From positions 1 through 64,000 of the forward strand of contig JAKFYH010000040.1 in assembly GCA_021730945.1 (NCBI GenBank): DNA of 64,000 bases, read 5' to 3'. Positions 25,283 through 34,462 of this stretch are shown one piece after another. Position 1 is the stretch's first letter. Every line of letters starts with the position of its first letter. The DNA is from Acidobacteriota bacterium (GTDB lineage Bacteria; Acidobacteriota; Vicinamibacteria; Vicinamibacterales; UBA2999). A program made the translations under genes and the position numbers. The notes below the pieces were generated by a model that did not search any database, had not been told where the DNA came from, and saw only the letters and a program-made list of their open reading frames with translations.

Positions 25283-25987
25283 GTGTCCCCGACCGCCTTT
25301 ACCGTGCGCGAAGTCGTCCACGCGACGCCCCGCACCCGCATCATCCGCCTCGACGCCGGCCCCGTGCCGCTGCCGTTCGCGGCCGGCCAGGCCGTCATGG
25401 TCGGCCTGCACGACTCACCCTTACGCAAGCCGTACTCGATCGCCTCCGCCCCGTGGGAAGTGGCCAGGACCGGCGTCCTGCAACTGTTGCTGCAGATCGA
25501 CGACAGCGGCGGGTTGGACCCGCACCTGGAATTGGCCACGCCCGGGACGCTGCTCGATGTCGACGGCCCCTTCGGCTCATTCGCGCTGCCGCCGGGCGCC
25601 ACCGCACAGCCGCTGCTGTTTGTCGCGGGCGGGACCGGCATCGCGCCGCTGCGATCAATCCTGATGGAACAATTGTCCGGGCCCACGACGACGCCCATTG
25701 CGATCGTGCATAGCGCTCGATCGCCGGAGGCGTTTGCGTTTCGCGCGGAGTTGGATGCGCTGCAGGCGGCGGGACGGATCCAGGCCTATTTCACCGTCAC
25801 CCGCGACGAAGGCGGCGCCTGGCCGGGCCGCCGCGGCCGGATCGACCGGGAACTGTTGCGGCTGGCGCTGCCGTCACCCGCGGCGCTCTGCCTGATCTGC
25901 GGCCCGCCGCAATTGATCCACGACACCCGTGAATGGCTGCACATGCTCGGCGTGCCGGATGCGCGAATCCTGACCGAGCAGTACTAG
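25283..25987 (+). CDS. Ferredoxin-NADP-reductase-like FAD/NAD(P) oxidoreductase
   Basis: 234-residue flavoprotein of the FNR family. The FAD motif is RKPYSIASAP (RxYS), and the NAD(P) motif is VAGGTGIAPLRS followed by ICGPPQLI near the end. There is no iron-sulfur domain, so it needs a separate electron acceptor or donor. Start is GTG at 25283, only six bases after the HD-GYP/GGDEF stop, so the two are probably co-transcribed. The biological connection between a c-di-GMP enzyme and a reductase is unclear. It converges with fabI ten bases downstream. Partner unknown. Confidence 0.85.
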   Translation: MSPTAFTVREVVHATPRTRIIRLDAGPVPLPFAAGQAVMVGLHDSPLRKPYSIASAPWEVARTGVLQLLLQIDDSGGLDPHLELATPGTLLDVDGPFGSFALPPGATAQPLLFVAGGTGIAPLRSILMEQLSGPTTTPIAIVHSARSPEAFAFRAELDALQAAGRIQAYFTVTRDEGGAWPGRRGRIDRELLRLALPSPAALCLICGPPQLIHDTREWLHMLGVPDARILTEQY

Positions 25988-25997
25988 CCGGCCGGGA

Positions 25998-26770
<773 letters not shown>

Positions 26771-26771
<1 letters not shown>

Positions 26772-27529
26772 CAGCGATTCTTTTTCCCGCCACGGCGGCG
26801 GCGACCGCCTCCATGACCTTGACCTTGACCTTGTCCCTGGCCCTGGCCTTGTCCCTGACCCTGGCCTTGACGGCCGTCGCCCTGCCCCCCCTGCCCACCG
26901 CCGTGCTCGCGGAAGCGCATCGGGCCGAGGTTGTCTTGGCTGCCGCCGCCGGCTGGCCGCCGGCGTCCGCGGAACTTGCCGCCGCCCCCGGAATGGCGTT
27001 GGGCGCCACCGTTGTTGCGGCCGCGATTGTTGAGCGATTGGATGGTGAATTCGGGAAGGGCGCGGGGAGCGGGAGTGGCGCCTTCAAGTCTGGGGAACGT
27101 GGCCCGTATCAGCGAGCGCCGGAAGCCACCTTCTCGATCTTGATCGGTTTCCTCGGTGGATGGTGGCGGCGCGTCGGATGACTGCGCGGCCATCTCCGGA
27201 GCCGGCTCAAGTACCGGTGACGCTGCGGTGGCCGGCGCCACAGGCTCGGCCGGCAGGCCGGGCGGTGATAACGGCGGCGGAGATTGAGGACGCGGGGTCG
27301 GCCCCTGCATCCCGTCGAGCACTTGGGTGAAGAGGGCGGGCGGCTGGGTCTTGCGCCTGGGCGCGGGGACCTTGGCCTGCCTGTATTCGTGCTCGGCGTC
27401 GCAACTGGCGCAACGCGTTCGCTGAATCTCCTCGTCTACCATGGCCACGACGGCGTGGTCGGTAATGCGGCGCTCGCGCGGACAATAATCGTCCAGCACG
27501 TCGCCGGGCCGAAACCGGCGGTCTTGCAT
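26771..27529 (-). CDS. Hypothetical protein with zinc-ribbon-like N-terminus and Gly-Gln repeat tail
   Basis: 252 residues in three parts. Residues 1-55 form a compact conserved-looking region with DDYCPRERRITDHAVV and a CASC pair (RTRCASCDAEHEY), suggesting a zinc-bound knuckle. Residues about 60-150 are Pro/Ala-rich and disordered. The tail is Arg/Gly-rich, with about nine consecutive Gly-Gln pairs and a final RRRRGGKKNR, like RGG-type RNA-binding tails. The ATG at 27529 is preceded by a GGGGGAG ribosome site; a longer in-frame start lacks one. It is coupled to fabI by a one-base overlap. An RNA- or ribosome-associated role is a guess from composition. I do not recognise the family. Confidence 0.65.
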
Positions 27530-27611
27530 GCAACTCCCCCGAAAACCCGATCGGCTTCCCGCCAAGCCGCGTCGGTACTAGTCTTCTACTGCTTCGAACC
27601 GTTGGTCCACG

Positions 27612-27635
27612 GGCCGCGAACACGAGAGAGCGGCC
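27612..27635. other. GGCCGC / GCGGCC hairpin in the argH downstream gap
   Basis: 6-bp GC arms with a 12-base loop lie between the argH stop and the start of the Gly/Gln-rich gene. No T-run follows on either strand, so it is at best a weak structural element. Confidence 0.25.
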
Positions 27636-27707
27636 GAGGGTCGTGTTGAGTGCGGGAAGCGCCTGTTCAGGTCGGTAGACCGGAAGGCGCAGGGCACCCG
27701 GAATATA

Positions 27708-29096
27708 TCAGAGGCCAGTGCCACGGGCAAGCCAGCTTCGCAGATCGGCCAAAGCAGCGGCCACCGCGGCCGGGTGAGTCGACTGTGGGGTCTTGCGGGC
27801 CCGGACCGAGGCGGCTGCCGTCACGTGGTCCCTGACATCGTCGCCAAACAACTCGCTCGCCTGCCGCCATTCGGCCAGCGACAGGGCCTCGAAGTCGCGC
27901 CCGGAGGCGAGCAACTGGCGCACCATCGCGCCCACGACTTCGTGGGACTGGCGAAACGGCATACCGCGCGACACCAGGTAGTCGGCGACGTCGGTGGCCA
28001 GCAGCAGTCCTGCAGCCGCCTTCCCGGTACGCGCGGGATGCAGGCCGAGCTTGCCAATCACGGCGGCGGTGGCGTCGAGCGACACGGCGAGCGTGTCTTC
28101 GGAGTCAAACAGCGGCTCCTTGTCTTCCTGCAAATCCTTGTTGTAACCGGTGGGCAACCCCTTCATGGTGATCAGGAAGCCGGTGAGGTGGCCAATCACC
28201 CGGCCCGCCTTGCCCCGGACCAGTTCCAACGGATCGGGGTTCTTCTTCTGCGGCATCATGCTGCTGCCGGTGGCAGACGAGTCGGCCAGTTCGAAGAACC
28301 CGAACTCTTCACCGGTCATCAGGATGAAGTCCTCGGCGATCCGCGACAGGTGCACCATCGACAGCGAGACCGCGTGCAGGAAACTCACGGCAAAGTCACG
28401 ATCGGACGAGGCGTCCATGCTGTTGGCCACCACGCGCGTGAATCCGAGCCGCGCGGCCAACGCGGCGGTGTCGACCGCGTAGCCGGTGCCGGCGATCGCA
28501 CCCGACCCGAGCGGCAGCGCATTGGCCTCGTCGCGGGCAATCTCGAGACGATGGTGGTCGCGCCGCAAGGCCGCCGCGTGACTCAGCAGGAAATGGGACA
28601 CCAGGACCGGCATGGCGCGCCGCATGTGGGTGTACGACGGCATGAGCGCGTCGCCCGCACGCTCAGCCTGGTCGGCAAACGCCGTGATGGTCGCGCGCAG
28701 TTTCTGCTGCAGTAGCGGAATGCGGCGGCGGAGATACAAACGCATATCCAGCGACACTTGCTCGTTGCGTGACCGGCCGGTGTGCAGGCGCCGGCCGGCA
28801 TCCCCCACCCGGGCCACCAGTTGCCGCTCGACGAAGCTATGCACATCTTCGTCGTCGCCGTTGACCCACGCCGGATCGCTGCGGCCCTGGTCGAGAATCG
28901 CCGCCAGGGCATCGCCGATCGCCTTGGCGTCGGCGGCGTCGAGCACGCCGGCTTTGGCCAGCGCATCCGCCCACGCCAGGCTGCCGGTGACATCGTCTTC
29001 GAAGAGCCGGCGATCGAATGGAAAGGAGACGCCGAAGTCAAACGCCGCCGGGTCGGGAGCGGAATCGAAACGGCCGGACCATAGATGCTGAGACAT
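27708..29096 (-). CDS. argH: Argininosuccinate lyase
   Basis: Last enzyme of arginine synthesis, splitting argininosuccinate into arginine and fumarate; cytoplasmic homotetramer. The family signature GSSMMPQKKNPDPLE is intact, including the catalytic serine loop, and TGRSRNEQVSLDMRL and SYTHMRRAMPVLVSH are both present. Length of 462 residues is normal. It is the last gene of the minus-strand argR-argG-argH operon. Between argG and argH lies a 7-bp tandem array, which leaves little conventional ribosome-binding sequence. The partner enzymes up to citrulline are encoded in the divergent operon. Confidence 0.95.
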   Translation of the reverse strand: MSQHLWSGRFDSAPDPAAFDFGVSFPFDRRLFEDDVTGSLAWADALAKAGVLDAADAKAIGDALAAILDQGRSDPAWVNGDDEDVHSFVERQLVARVGDAGRRLHTGRSRNEQVSLDMRLYLRRRIPLLQQKLRATITAFADQAERAGDALMPSYTHMRRAMPVLVSHFLLSHAAALRRDHHRLEIARDEANALPLGSGAIAGTGYAVDTAALAARLGFTRVVANSMDASSDRDFAVSFLHAVSLSMVHLSRIAEDFILMTGEEFGFFELADSSATGSSMMPQKKNPDPLELVRGKAGRVIGHLTGFLITMKGLPTGYNKDLQEDKEPLFDSEDTLAVSLDATAAVIGKLGLHPARTGKAAAGLLLATDVADYLVSRGMPFRQSHEVVGAMVRQLLASGRDFEALSLAEWRQASELFGDDVRDHVTAAASVRARKTPQSTHPAAVAAALADLRSWLARGTGL

Positions 29097-29107
29097 AACT
29101 GGAACTT

Positions 29108-29171
29108 GAGAGTTGAAAGTTGAAAGTTGAAAGTTGAAAGTTGAAAGTTGAACGTTGAACGTTGAACGTTA
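29108..29171. repeat. 7-bp tandem repeat (AGTTGAA type) between argG and argH
   Basis: About nine imperfect 7-bp units fill the 72-base gap: first AGTTGAA copies, then CGTTGAA copies. The plus-strand unit has no similarity to the arrays elsewhere in the window. It ends at the argG stop codon. Confidence 0.75.
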
Positions 29172-30218
29172 CGGGTTCACATGGCGGCCGACGACGCGGC
29201 AGTCGCCTTTGAATAGCTTGACACGAACCGTGCCCGACATCGTGGCCTGGGTGGTTGAGACATACGCGTCGAGGCCCGACCGCAGGCCGTCGAACCACTC
29301 GCCGCGGTCGAGCACGCCAGCATAGGCCGCCGCCACTGACGGCGCAAATCGGCCCACGCTGGCCGGCAAGATGAGGCGAGCCAGGTCGCGTCGGGCCAGG
29401 TGAAGAACAGAGGCCGCCGGCGCCTCGTGCAAGACGCGCAGCGAACTGCCGTCGCCGCGGCGCTTCACCCGGTCGAAGCGGCCGACACCGTGTTCGCCGG
29501 CAATGGTGGACAGGCTCTCGACCAACTCCGACGGCCCCATGGCGAGGCCGTTGATGGCGGTCGGCCGGCCGCGTTCGAACGTGATCTCGACCACCGCGGG
29601 ACTGGCCGGTGCCTGGAGCTGGCTGCGCGTGATCAGGCAGGCGGACTCCGGGACCTCGACCGCGAGGTCGTCGGCCGGACGGCCCACCGTGCGCCCCCAT
29701 ACGTTGTCGTCCACGCGGCCGGCCAACGGCGCCGGCACGGCAATCCCGAGCCGTTCGGCGTACTCGGCCGCTTGCGGCAAGGCGAGGTAATCGGCGCAAC
29801 TGACCACGTCGAGCGATCGGTCGAGCGCGCGCAGAGGCTGATTGAGCCGCACGCGGTCGCGCCCGGCCGAGCCGTGCGCCACAATCGTCGCCCCTTCGAT
29901 ATTGGCCAGCTCCACCAGCTTCTGCGCGATCAGCGGGCGGGAGATCGCCGTCGCCATGGGATAGAACCCCTCGGTCAGCGCGTCGGCCGCCAATACCGGC
30001 CACACGTAGTCACGTACGAACTCGTCCCGGGTGTCGAGCACGTGCGCGCGCGCCGCACCGGCCGCCAGGGCGCGGTCGCGGATCTCGGCAAGATCAGTGG
30101 ACTGCCCGAGATCCACGATCACCGCCACCACGTCGACGCCATGACGGTCGGCCAGGAACGGAATGGCGACCGACGACCGCCATCCTCCCGAATAAGCGAG
30201 CACAATTGGCTTACTCAC
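29169..30218 (-). CDS. argG: Divergent argininosuccinate synthase-like protein
   Basis: Position between argR and argH, PP-loop start VLAYSGG and overall alignment support ArgG, which joins citrulline and aspartate using ATP. Yet it departs from the family. The ATP loop reads SGGWRSS instead of SGGLDTS (residues 10-16). The aspartate/citrulline segment reads AHGSAGRDRVRLN instead of the usual HGCTGKGNDQVRFE type. The protein has 349 residues rather than about 400, apparently lacking the C-terminal oligomerisation helix. It may be a divergent active branch or a paralogue with another substrate. Start is GTG at 30218, overlapping the argR stop by four bases. Confidence 0.78.
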   Translation of the reverse strand: MSKPIVLAYSGGWRSSVAIPFLADRHGVDVVAVIVDLGQSTDLAEIRDRALAAGAARAHVLDTRDEFVRDYVWPVLAADALTEGFYPMATAISRPLIAQKLVELANIEGATIVAHGSAGRDRVRLNQPLRALDRSLDVVSCADYLALPQAAEYAERLGIAVPAPLAGRVDDNVWGRTVGRPADDLAVEVPESACLITRSQLQAPASPAVVEITFERGRPTAINGLAMGPSELVESLSTIAGEHGVGRFDRVKRRGDGSSLRVLHEAPAASVLHLARRDLARLILPASVGRFAPSVAAAYAGVLDRGEWFDGLRSGLDAYVSTTQATMSGTVRVKLFKGDCRVVGRHVNP

Positions 30219-30664
30219 CGGGCCAGCTCCTTCAGCCGCGTCACGACCATCAGCGCCGTCCTGGCATCACGCGCAATGATCAGGATGGTGTCATCACCGG
30301 CCAGGGTGCCCACCACTTCCGGCATCCGCAGCCGATCGATCGCCAGGCCAAGCAGTTGCGCCTGGCCCGCGCCCGTGCGGAGCACGATCAGCTGTTGCAC
30401 CGGCTCGATGCTGATGAGGTATTCCGTGAGGGCCTTGGCCAGCGCGCCAAGCGCGGTGGTCTGCGGGGCCTCCTCGATTGACGCCGGCTGGTAGGCGCCA
30501 TCAGAGGACCGCTTGAGTAGTCCCAACTCCTTGATGTCGCGCGAGAGCGTGGCCTGAGTCACCACAAAGCCGCGCCCGGCCAGGTGCTGACGCAACTGTT
30601 CCTGGCTGCGCACGGCTTCGTGCTCGACGACCTCGAGAATGGCGGAGAGGCGCTGGGATTTCAT
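30215..30664 (-). CDS. argR: Arginine repressor
   Basis: 149-residue hexameric regulator that binds ARG boxes when arginine is present. The N-terminal winged helix (RSQEQLRQHLAGRGFVVTQATLSRDIKELG) holds the ArgR SR recognition motif, and the C-terminal domain has GTLAGDDTILIIAR, with the arginine-contact Asp pair. ATG at 30664 is chosen; an upstream GTG at 30694 would add ten residues and lies within the palindromic region. It is first in argR-argG-argH, divergent from argC. Palindromes between the two operons are likely its own operators, giving feedback on both directions. Confidence 0.93.
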   Translation of the reverse strand: MKSQRLSAILEVVEHEAVRSQEQLRQHLAGRGFVVTQATLSRDIKELGLLKRSSDGAYQPASIEEAPQTTALGALAKALTEYLISIEPVQQLIVLRTGAGQAQLLGLAIDRLRMPEVVGTLAGDDTILIIARDARTALMVVTRLKELAR

Positions 30665-30679
30665 ACTTATACGTTCGAG

Positions 30680-30693
30680 TGAATCAGTATACA
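30680..30693. promoter_or_regulatory. ARG-box-like site TGAATCAGTATACA
   Basis: Matches the TGAAT-N4-ATTCA core of known ARG boxes with one mismatch (ATACA for ATTCA). It is 16 bases upstream of the argR ATG and would let ArgR repress its own operon. Confidence 0.5.
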
Positions 30694-30724
30694 CAATGAA
30701 CGCAGAAACTCCTGCAAAACAAGG

Positions 30725-30753
30725 TTGACAGGCATGAATACTCTATGTATAAG
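30725..30753 (+). promoter_or_regulatory. argC promoter TTGACA-N17-TATAAG
   Basis: A perfect -35 (30725-30730) and a near-consensus -10 (30748-30753) with ideal 17-base spacing face argC, leaving a leader of about 55 bases. The ARG-box-like palindrome covers the spacer and the -10. Confidence 0.75.
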
Positions 30754-30758
30754 TATTC
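30736..30758. promoter_or_regulatory. Operator palindrome GAATACT-N9-AGTATTC over the argC -10
   Basis: Perfect 7-bp arms lie between argR and argC, and the first arm is part of CATGAATA, which resembles the Bacillus ARG box. Overlap with the promoter means bound ArgR would block polymerase. Confidence 0.6.
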
Positions 30759-30811
30759 CTCTGGCCGCATAGCTTTTCAGCGCGCCATGAGGAACAGGGC
30801 GAGCGAGTCAG

Positions 30812-31849
30812 ATGGACGCACAGGTGGTGAACGAGACCGAAGGAGGCCAGCAAGGTCGTCTTTCGCCGGTACGGGCCGCAGTCATTGGCGCCACCGGCTT
30901 CGCCGGCCAGGAGTTGATCCGCCTGCTCTCGCGTCACCCCCGGGCGGCCATTGCCATCGCCACCGGTTCTCAGGCCAGCAGCGCGCCGCGTCACCTCCCG
31001 GCGCTGGCCCGCATCTGGGACGGAACCGTGGTGCCGCTCGAGGCGGGACAGATCGACGCCGACGTCGCCTTCCTCGCGCTGCCGGAAGCCGCCTCGGCCG
31101 GGCTGGCCCCGGCGCTCGTTAAGTCCGGCATGCGCGTGATCGATCTGTCGGGTGCGTTCCGGCTGCGCGACGCGGCGGCGCGGACGAAGTGGTACCCGGC
31201 GACCAGTTCCATGCCGGACGGCGTGGCGTACGGCCTCACCGAGTTCGAGTTCGAGGCCATTCGCGCCGCCAGGCTGCTCTCAAATCCAGGGTGCTATCCG
31301 ACCGCCTCGCTGTTGGGACTCTTGCCGCTGCAACGAGCGGGGCTGCTGTTGCCAGGCGCCGAGATCGTGATCGACGCCAAGTCGGGCATCTCCGGTGCCG
31401 GTAAGGCGCCGTCGGATCGCACGCATTTTTCTGAGAACCACGGCAGCGTGGCCGCGTACAACCCGTTCGGCCATCGTCACGTTCCGGAGATGGAGCAGGC
31501 GCTCGGCCGGAGCGTGACCTTCGTGCCCCACCTGGTGCCACTCGACCGCGGCATCCTGTCGAGCCTCTACACGCGGCTGGTGCCGGGCACAACCCCGGCG
31601 GCCGTCACCGCGGCCTTCGCGCGGGCCTACGCCGATGCGCCGTTCGTACGGCTGACCGGCGATGCGCTCCCGGAGATCAAGCACGTCGCGCACACGAATT
31701 TCTGCGACCTCGGCTGGAAGGTGGACGAGGCTACCGGCCGGGTGTTCGTGGTCAGCGTCATCGACAACCTGGTCAAGGGCGCGGCCGGACAGGCGATCCA
31801 GAATTTCAACGTCATGTTCGGTTTCGATCAGAAGACGGGTCTGCTGTGA
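30812..31849 (+). CDS. argC: N-acetyl-gamma-glutamyl-phosphate reductase
   Basis: NADPH-dependent third step of arginine synthesis. The nucleotide-binding motif is VIGATGFAGQELIRLLSRHP, and the catalytic cysteine is Cys161 in SNPGCYPTAS; AHTNFCDLGW near the end is also conserved. Length 345 is normal for the type 1 enzyme. The ATG at 30812 gives about 19 extra residues before the fold and has only a weak ribosome site; a good AAGGAGG lies inside the coding region after it, with no start codon behind it in frame. It is the first gene of the plus-strand arg operon, with a four-base overlap into argB. Confidence 0.94.
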   Translation: MDAQVVNETEGGQQGRLSPVRAAVIGATGFAGQELIRLLSRHPRAAIAIATGSQASSAPRHLPALARIWDGTVVPLEAGQIDADVAFLALPEAASAGLAPALVKSGMRVIDLSGAFRLRDAAARTKWYPATSSMPDGVAYGLTEFEFEAIRAARLLSNPGCYPTASLLGLLPLQRAGLLLPGAEIVIDAKSGISGAGKAPSDRTHFSENHGSVAAYNPFGHRHVPEMEQALGRSVTFVPHLVPLDRGILSSLYTRLVPGTTPAAVTAAFARAYADAPFVRLTGDALPEIKHVAHTNFCDLGWKVDEATGRVFVVSVIDNLVKGAAGQAIQNFNVMFGFDQKTGLL

Positions 31850-32655
31850 AACGGCCCGTCGTATTGAAGCTCGGCGGCGAATTGCTCGAGAGCCCGGATC
31901 GGCTGGCTGCCCTGGGCAAGGTGATCAAGCAGGCCGCCAGGAAGCGGCCCCTGATCGTCGTCCACGGCGGCGGACGCGAAATCGACGCCGCCCTCGCGCA
32001 GGTCGGCATCCCCAAGCGCCAGGTCGACGGCCTGCGCGTGACCGATCCGGAAACGCTCGAGATTGTCGTGTCGGTCCTCGCCGGGTCGATCAACACGCGG
32101 TTCGTGGCCGCGATTAACGCCGCGGGTGGCCGCGCGATCGGCCTGACTGGCGCGGACGCCGGCGTCGCGCCGGTGAAGAAGGCGGCCTTGCACAAGGCCA
32201 CCAGCGGCGACACGGTCGATCTGGGAATGGTGGGCACGCCGGTCACGGCCGCGGCCGCGCCGGAGCTATTGGCCGTGCTGTGCGCCGCCGGATTCGTGCC
32301 GGTGATCGCCTGCGTCAGTGCATCGAAGGAAGGACTCTTGTTCAACGTGAACGCCGACACGCTCGCCGGCAGCCTGGCCGCGCGAGTGAAAGCCAAGCGG
32401 CTGGTGATTGCCGGCGCGACCGCCGGCGTCCTCGACAAGCGCGGGCAGACCATCCCGCGGCTGAACAAGACCCATATCGCCAAGCTCGTGACCTCGGGCA
32501 CCGCCAACGCCGGAATGGTCGCGAAACTCACCGCGTGCGAGGCCGCCCTCGCCGGCGCCAGCAGTGTCGTCATCATCGACGGCCGCGATGCCCGCACCAT
32601 TGCCAAGGCCGTCGCGCTGGAGAAGACCAGCGCCACTTCCAGGATTGTGAAGTAA
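31846..32655 (+). CDS. argB: Acetylglutamate kinase
   Basis: Second step of arginine synthesis, phosphorylating N-acetylglutamate; amino-acid-kinase fold of 269 residues. The motifs VLKLGGELLE, VHGGGREID and AAGGRAIGLTGADAG are intact, and the C-terminal LVTSGTANAGMVAKL segment contains the ATP-contact Lys. The N-terminal extra helix found in arginine-inhibited forms is absent, so direct feedback inhibition is less likely. Start is GTG at 31846, overlapping the argC stop by four bases. Its stop is two bases before the argD start. Confidence 0.94.
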   Translation: MKRPVVLKLGGELLESPDRLAALGKVIKQAARKRPLIVVHGGGREIDAALAQVGIPKRQVDGLRVTDPETLEIVVSVLAGSINTRFVAAINAAGGRAIGLTGADAGVAPVKKAALHKATSGDTVDLGMVGTPVTAAAAPELLAVLCAAGFVPVIACVSASKEGLLFNVNADTLAGSLAARVKAKRLVIAGATAGVLDKRGQTIPRLNKTHIAKLVTSGTANAGMVAKLTACEAALAGASSVVIIDGRDARTIAKAVALEKTSATSRIVK

Positions 32656-32657
32656 CC

Positions 32658-33875
32658 GTGAGCGTCAACGCCCAGGCCGTCACCGCGCTCGAAGCGCGCC
32701 ACGTGCTGCAAACCTATAAGCGCCAGCCCGTCGTGTTCGTTCGCGGCGAGGGCACGCGCCTGTTCGATGCCGACGGCCGCCCGTACCTGGACTTTATCTC
32801 CGGCATCGGTGTGGTGGTGCTCGGCCACGCCCATCCTGGACTGGCCGCGGTGATCGCCGAGCAGGCCAAGACGCTCGTCCACACCTCGAACCTGTACTAC
32901 CACCCGCTGCAGGGACAGCTGGCTGCCCGGCTGGCCGAACTGTCCGGATTGCAGCGATCGTTCTTCTGCAACAGCGGCACGGAGGCGGTGGAGGCGTGCC
33001 TCAAGTTCGCCCGCCGCTACTGGTATTCACAGGGCGTCAAGGACCGGACCGGCTACGTCGCCCTCGACCACGGCTTCTCGGGCCGGACCATGGGCGCGTT
33101 GTCGGTGACCGCCAATGCCCACTATCGTGACCCGTTTGGTCCGCTCATTCCCGGCGTCACGTTTGTCTCGCCCGACGACATCGCCGGGCTCGAGGCTGCC
33201 GTTACCGAATCGACCGCTGCCGTCATCGCCGAACCGATTCAGGGTGAAGGCGGCGTCCGCCCCCTGTCGCCGGAGTTCGCCGCCGCGATCGCGCGCGTCA
33301 CCAGGAAGACCGGCACGCTGCTCATCGCCGACGAAATTCAGTGCGGGTTGGGCCGCACCGGCCGGCCGTTCCACTACCAGTCGCTGGGATGGACGCCTGA
33401 CCTCGTGACGGTGGGCAAGGCCATCGGCTCGGGCATCCCGATCGGCGCGGCGCTGGTCGCCGAGCATGTCGCCGGGCAGATCTTCGCCGGCGATCATGGC
33501 ACCACCTACGGCGGCAACCTGCTCTCCACCCGCGCGGCGCTCTACGTGCTGGAGCAACTGGCCGCGCTGGCGCCTCACATCAGCGAGACCGGCGCACTGT
33601 TCGAACAGCAGTTGCTGGACCTGCAGCGCAAGCATCCGGTGGTCACCGCTGTGCGCGGCGCCGGGTTGATGCGCGGCCTGGAATTGTCGGTGGATGCGCA
33701 ACCGGTCGCCGCCGCGGCGCTCGAAGCGGGGTTGCTGGTGAACCGCACGGCGGAGCGCGTGGTCAGGATGCTGCCGCCGCTCACCGTCTCGGCCAGCGAG
33801 ATTGCTGAGGCCATCGCCATTCTCGACAGCGCCTTGGTCGCGGTTGCGGCATCGACGGTCGAGGTGAAGGCGTGA
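32658..33875 (+). CDS. argD: Acetylornithine aminotransferase
   Basis: Class III PLP aminotransferase of 405 residues, fourth step of arginine synthesis and perhaps also acting in lysine synthesis. The PLP lysine is Lys254 in VTVGKAIGSGIPIGA, FCNSGTEAVEACLKFAR holds the phosphate site, and LLIADEIQCGLGRTG carries the cofactor aspartate. The GTG at 32658 is used because earlier in-frame sequence is argB read in another frame. It overlaps the GNAT gene by four bases at its end (GTGA). Confidence 0.94.
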   Translation: MSVNAQAVTALEARHVLQTYKRQPVVFVRGEGTRLFDADGRPYLDFISGIGVVVLGHAHPGLAAVIAEQAKTLVHTSNLYYHPLQGQLAARLAELSGLQRSFFCNSGTEAVEACLKFARRYWYSQGVKDRTGYVALDHGFSGRTMGALSVTANAHYRDPFGPLIPGVTFVSPDDIAGLEAAVTESTAAVIAEPIQGEGGVRPLSPEFAAAIARVTRKTGTLLIADEIQCGLGRTGRPFHYQSLGWTPDLVTVGKAIGSGIPIGAALVAEHVAGQIFAGDHGTTYGGNLLSTRAALYVLEQLAALAPHISETGALFEQQLLDLQRKHPVVTAVRGAGLMRGLELSVDAQPVAAAALEAGLLVNRTAERVVRMLPPLTVSASEIAEAIAILDSALVAVAASTVEVKA

Positions 33876-34462
33876 CGATGCGCATTGTGGTCGATAACGG
33901 CCCGGGAAAGGGCCGGCGTGGCGCGGCCGGCAAGCGCACCCGGACGGCCCCGTCAGTGGCGCTCAGGCCGGCGGCCGCGGCCGACGCGCCGGCGCTGCAT
34001 GCGTTGATCGCCGCGCACCTGGAAGAGGGCCGGTTGTTGCCGCGCACCCTGAGTGAACTGGCCGATCACGCCCATCGCTTCACGGTCGCCGTGCAGGACG
34101 AGCAGATCGTCGGCTGCGCCGAGCTGGCGCCATTGTCGGGCGCCATCGCCGAAGTTCGCTCGCTGGTTGTCAGTCGCGAGGCCCGCCACTCGGGATTGGG
34201 ACAGCGAATGGTGGAGGAACTGGGACGGCGGGCGCGCCGCGAGGGGTTCGCGCGCCTGTGCGCGTTCGCCCACGACCCCCGGTTCTTTGTCCGGTTGGGT
34301 TTCTCGATCGTGCCGCACACCTGGGTGCCCGAGAAAATCTCGCACGACTGCCACTCCTGTCCGCTGTTCCGCAATTGCGGGCAGTACGCCATCGTCCTCG
34401 ACCTGGAACGGGCCCAGGCCGGCGCAGCGGCCGGCACCGCCCTGGTGAACCGTCATGGCTGA
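33872..34462 (+). CDS. argA: N-acetylglutamate synthase, short GNAT type
   Basis: GNAT acetyltransferase of 196 residues (or 194 from the ATG at 33878) that makes N-acetylglutamate, the first pathway step. The acetyl-CoA site is in VRSLVVSREARHSGLGQRMVEEL. The C-terminus carries HDCHSCPLFRNCGQYA, a cysteine cluster typical of stand-alone short ArgA proteins. It has no amino-acid-kinase domain, unlike E. coli ArgA. It sits between argD and argJ, overlapping argJ by eight bases, which strongly supports this role. The N-terminal 30 residues are Arg/Gly-rich and disordered. Confidence 0.85.
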   Translation: MTMRIVVDNGPGKGRRGAAGKRTRTAPSVALRPAAAADAPALHALIAAHLEEGRLLPRTLSELADHAHRFTVAVQDEQIVGCAELAPLSGAIAEVRSLVVSREARHSGLGQRMVEELGRRARREGFARLCAFAHDPRFFVRLGFSIVPHTWVPEKISHDCHSCPLFRNCGQYAIVLDLERAQAGAAAGTALVNRHG

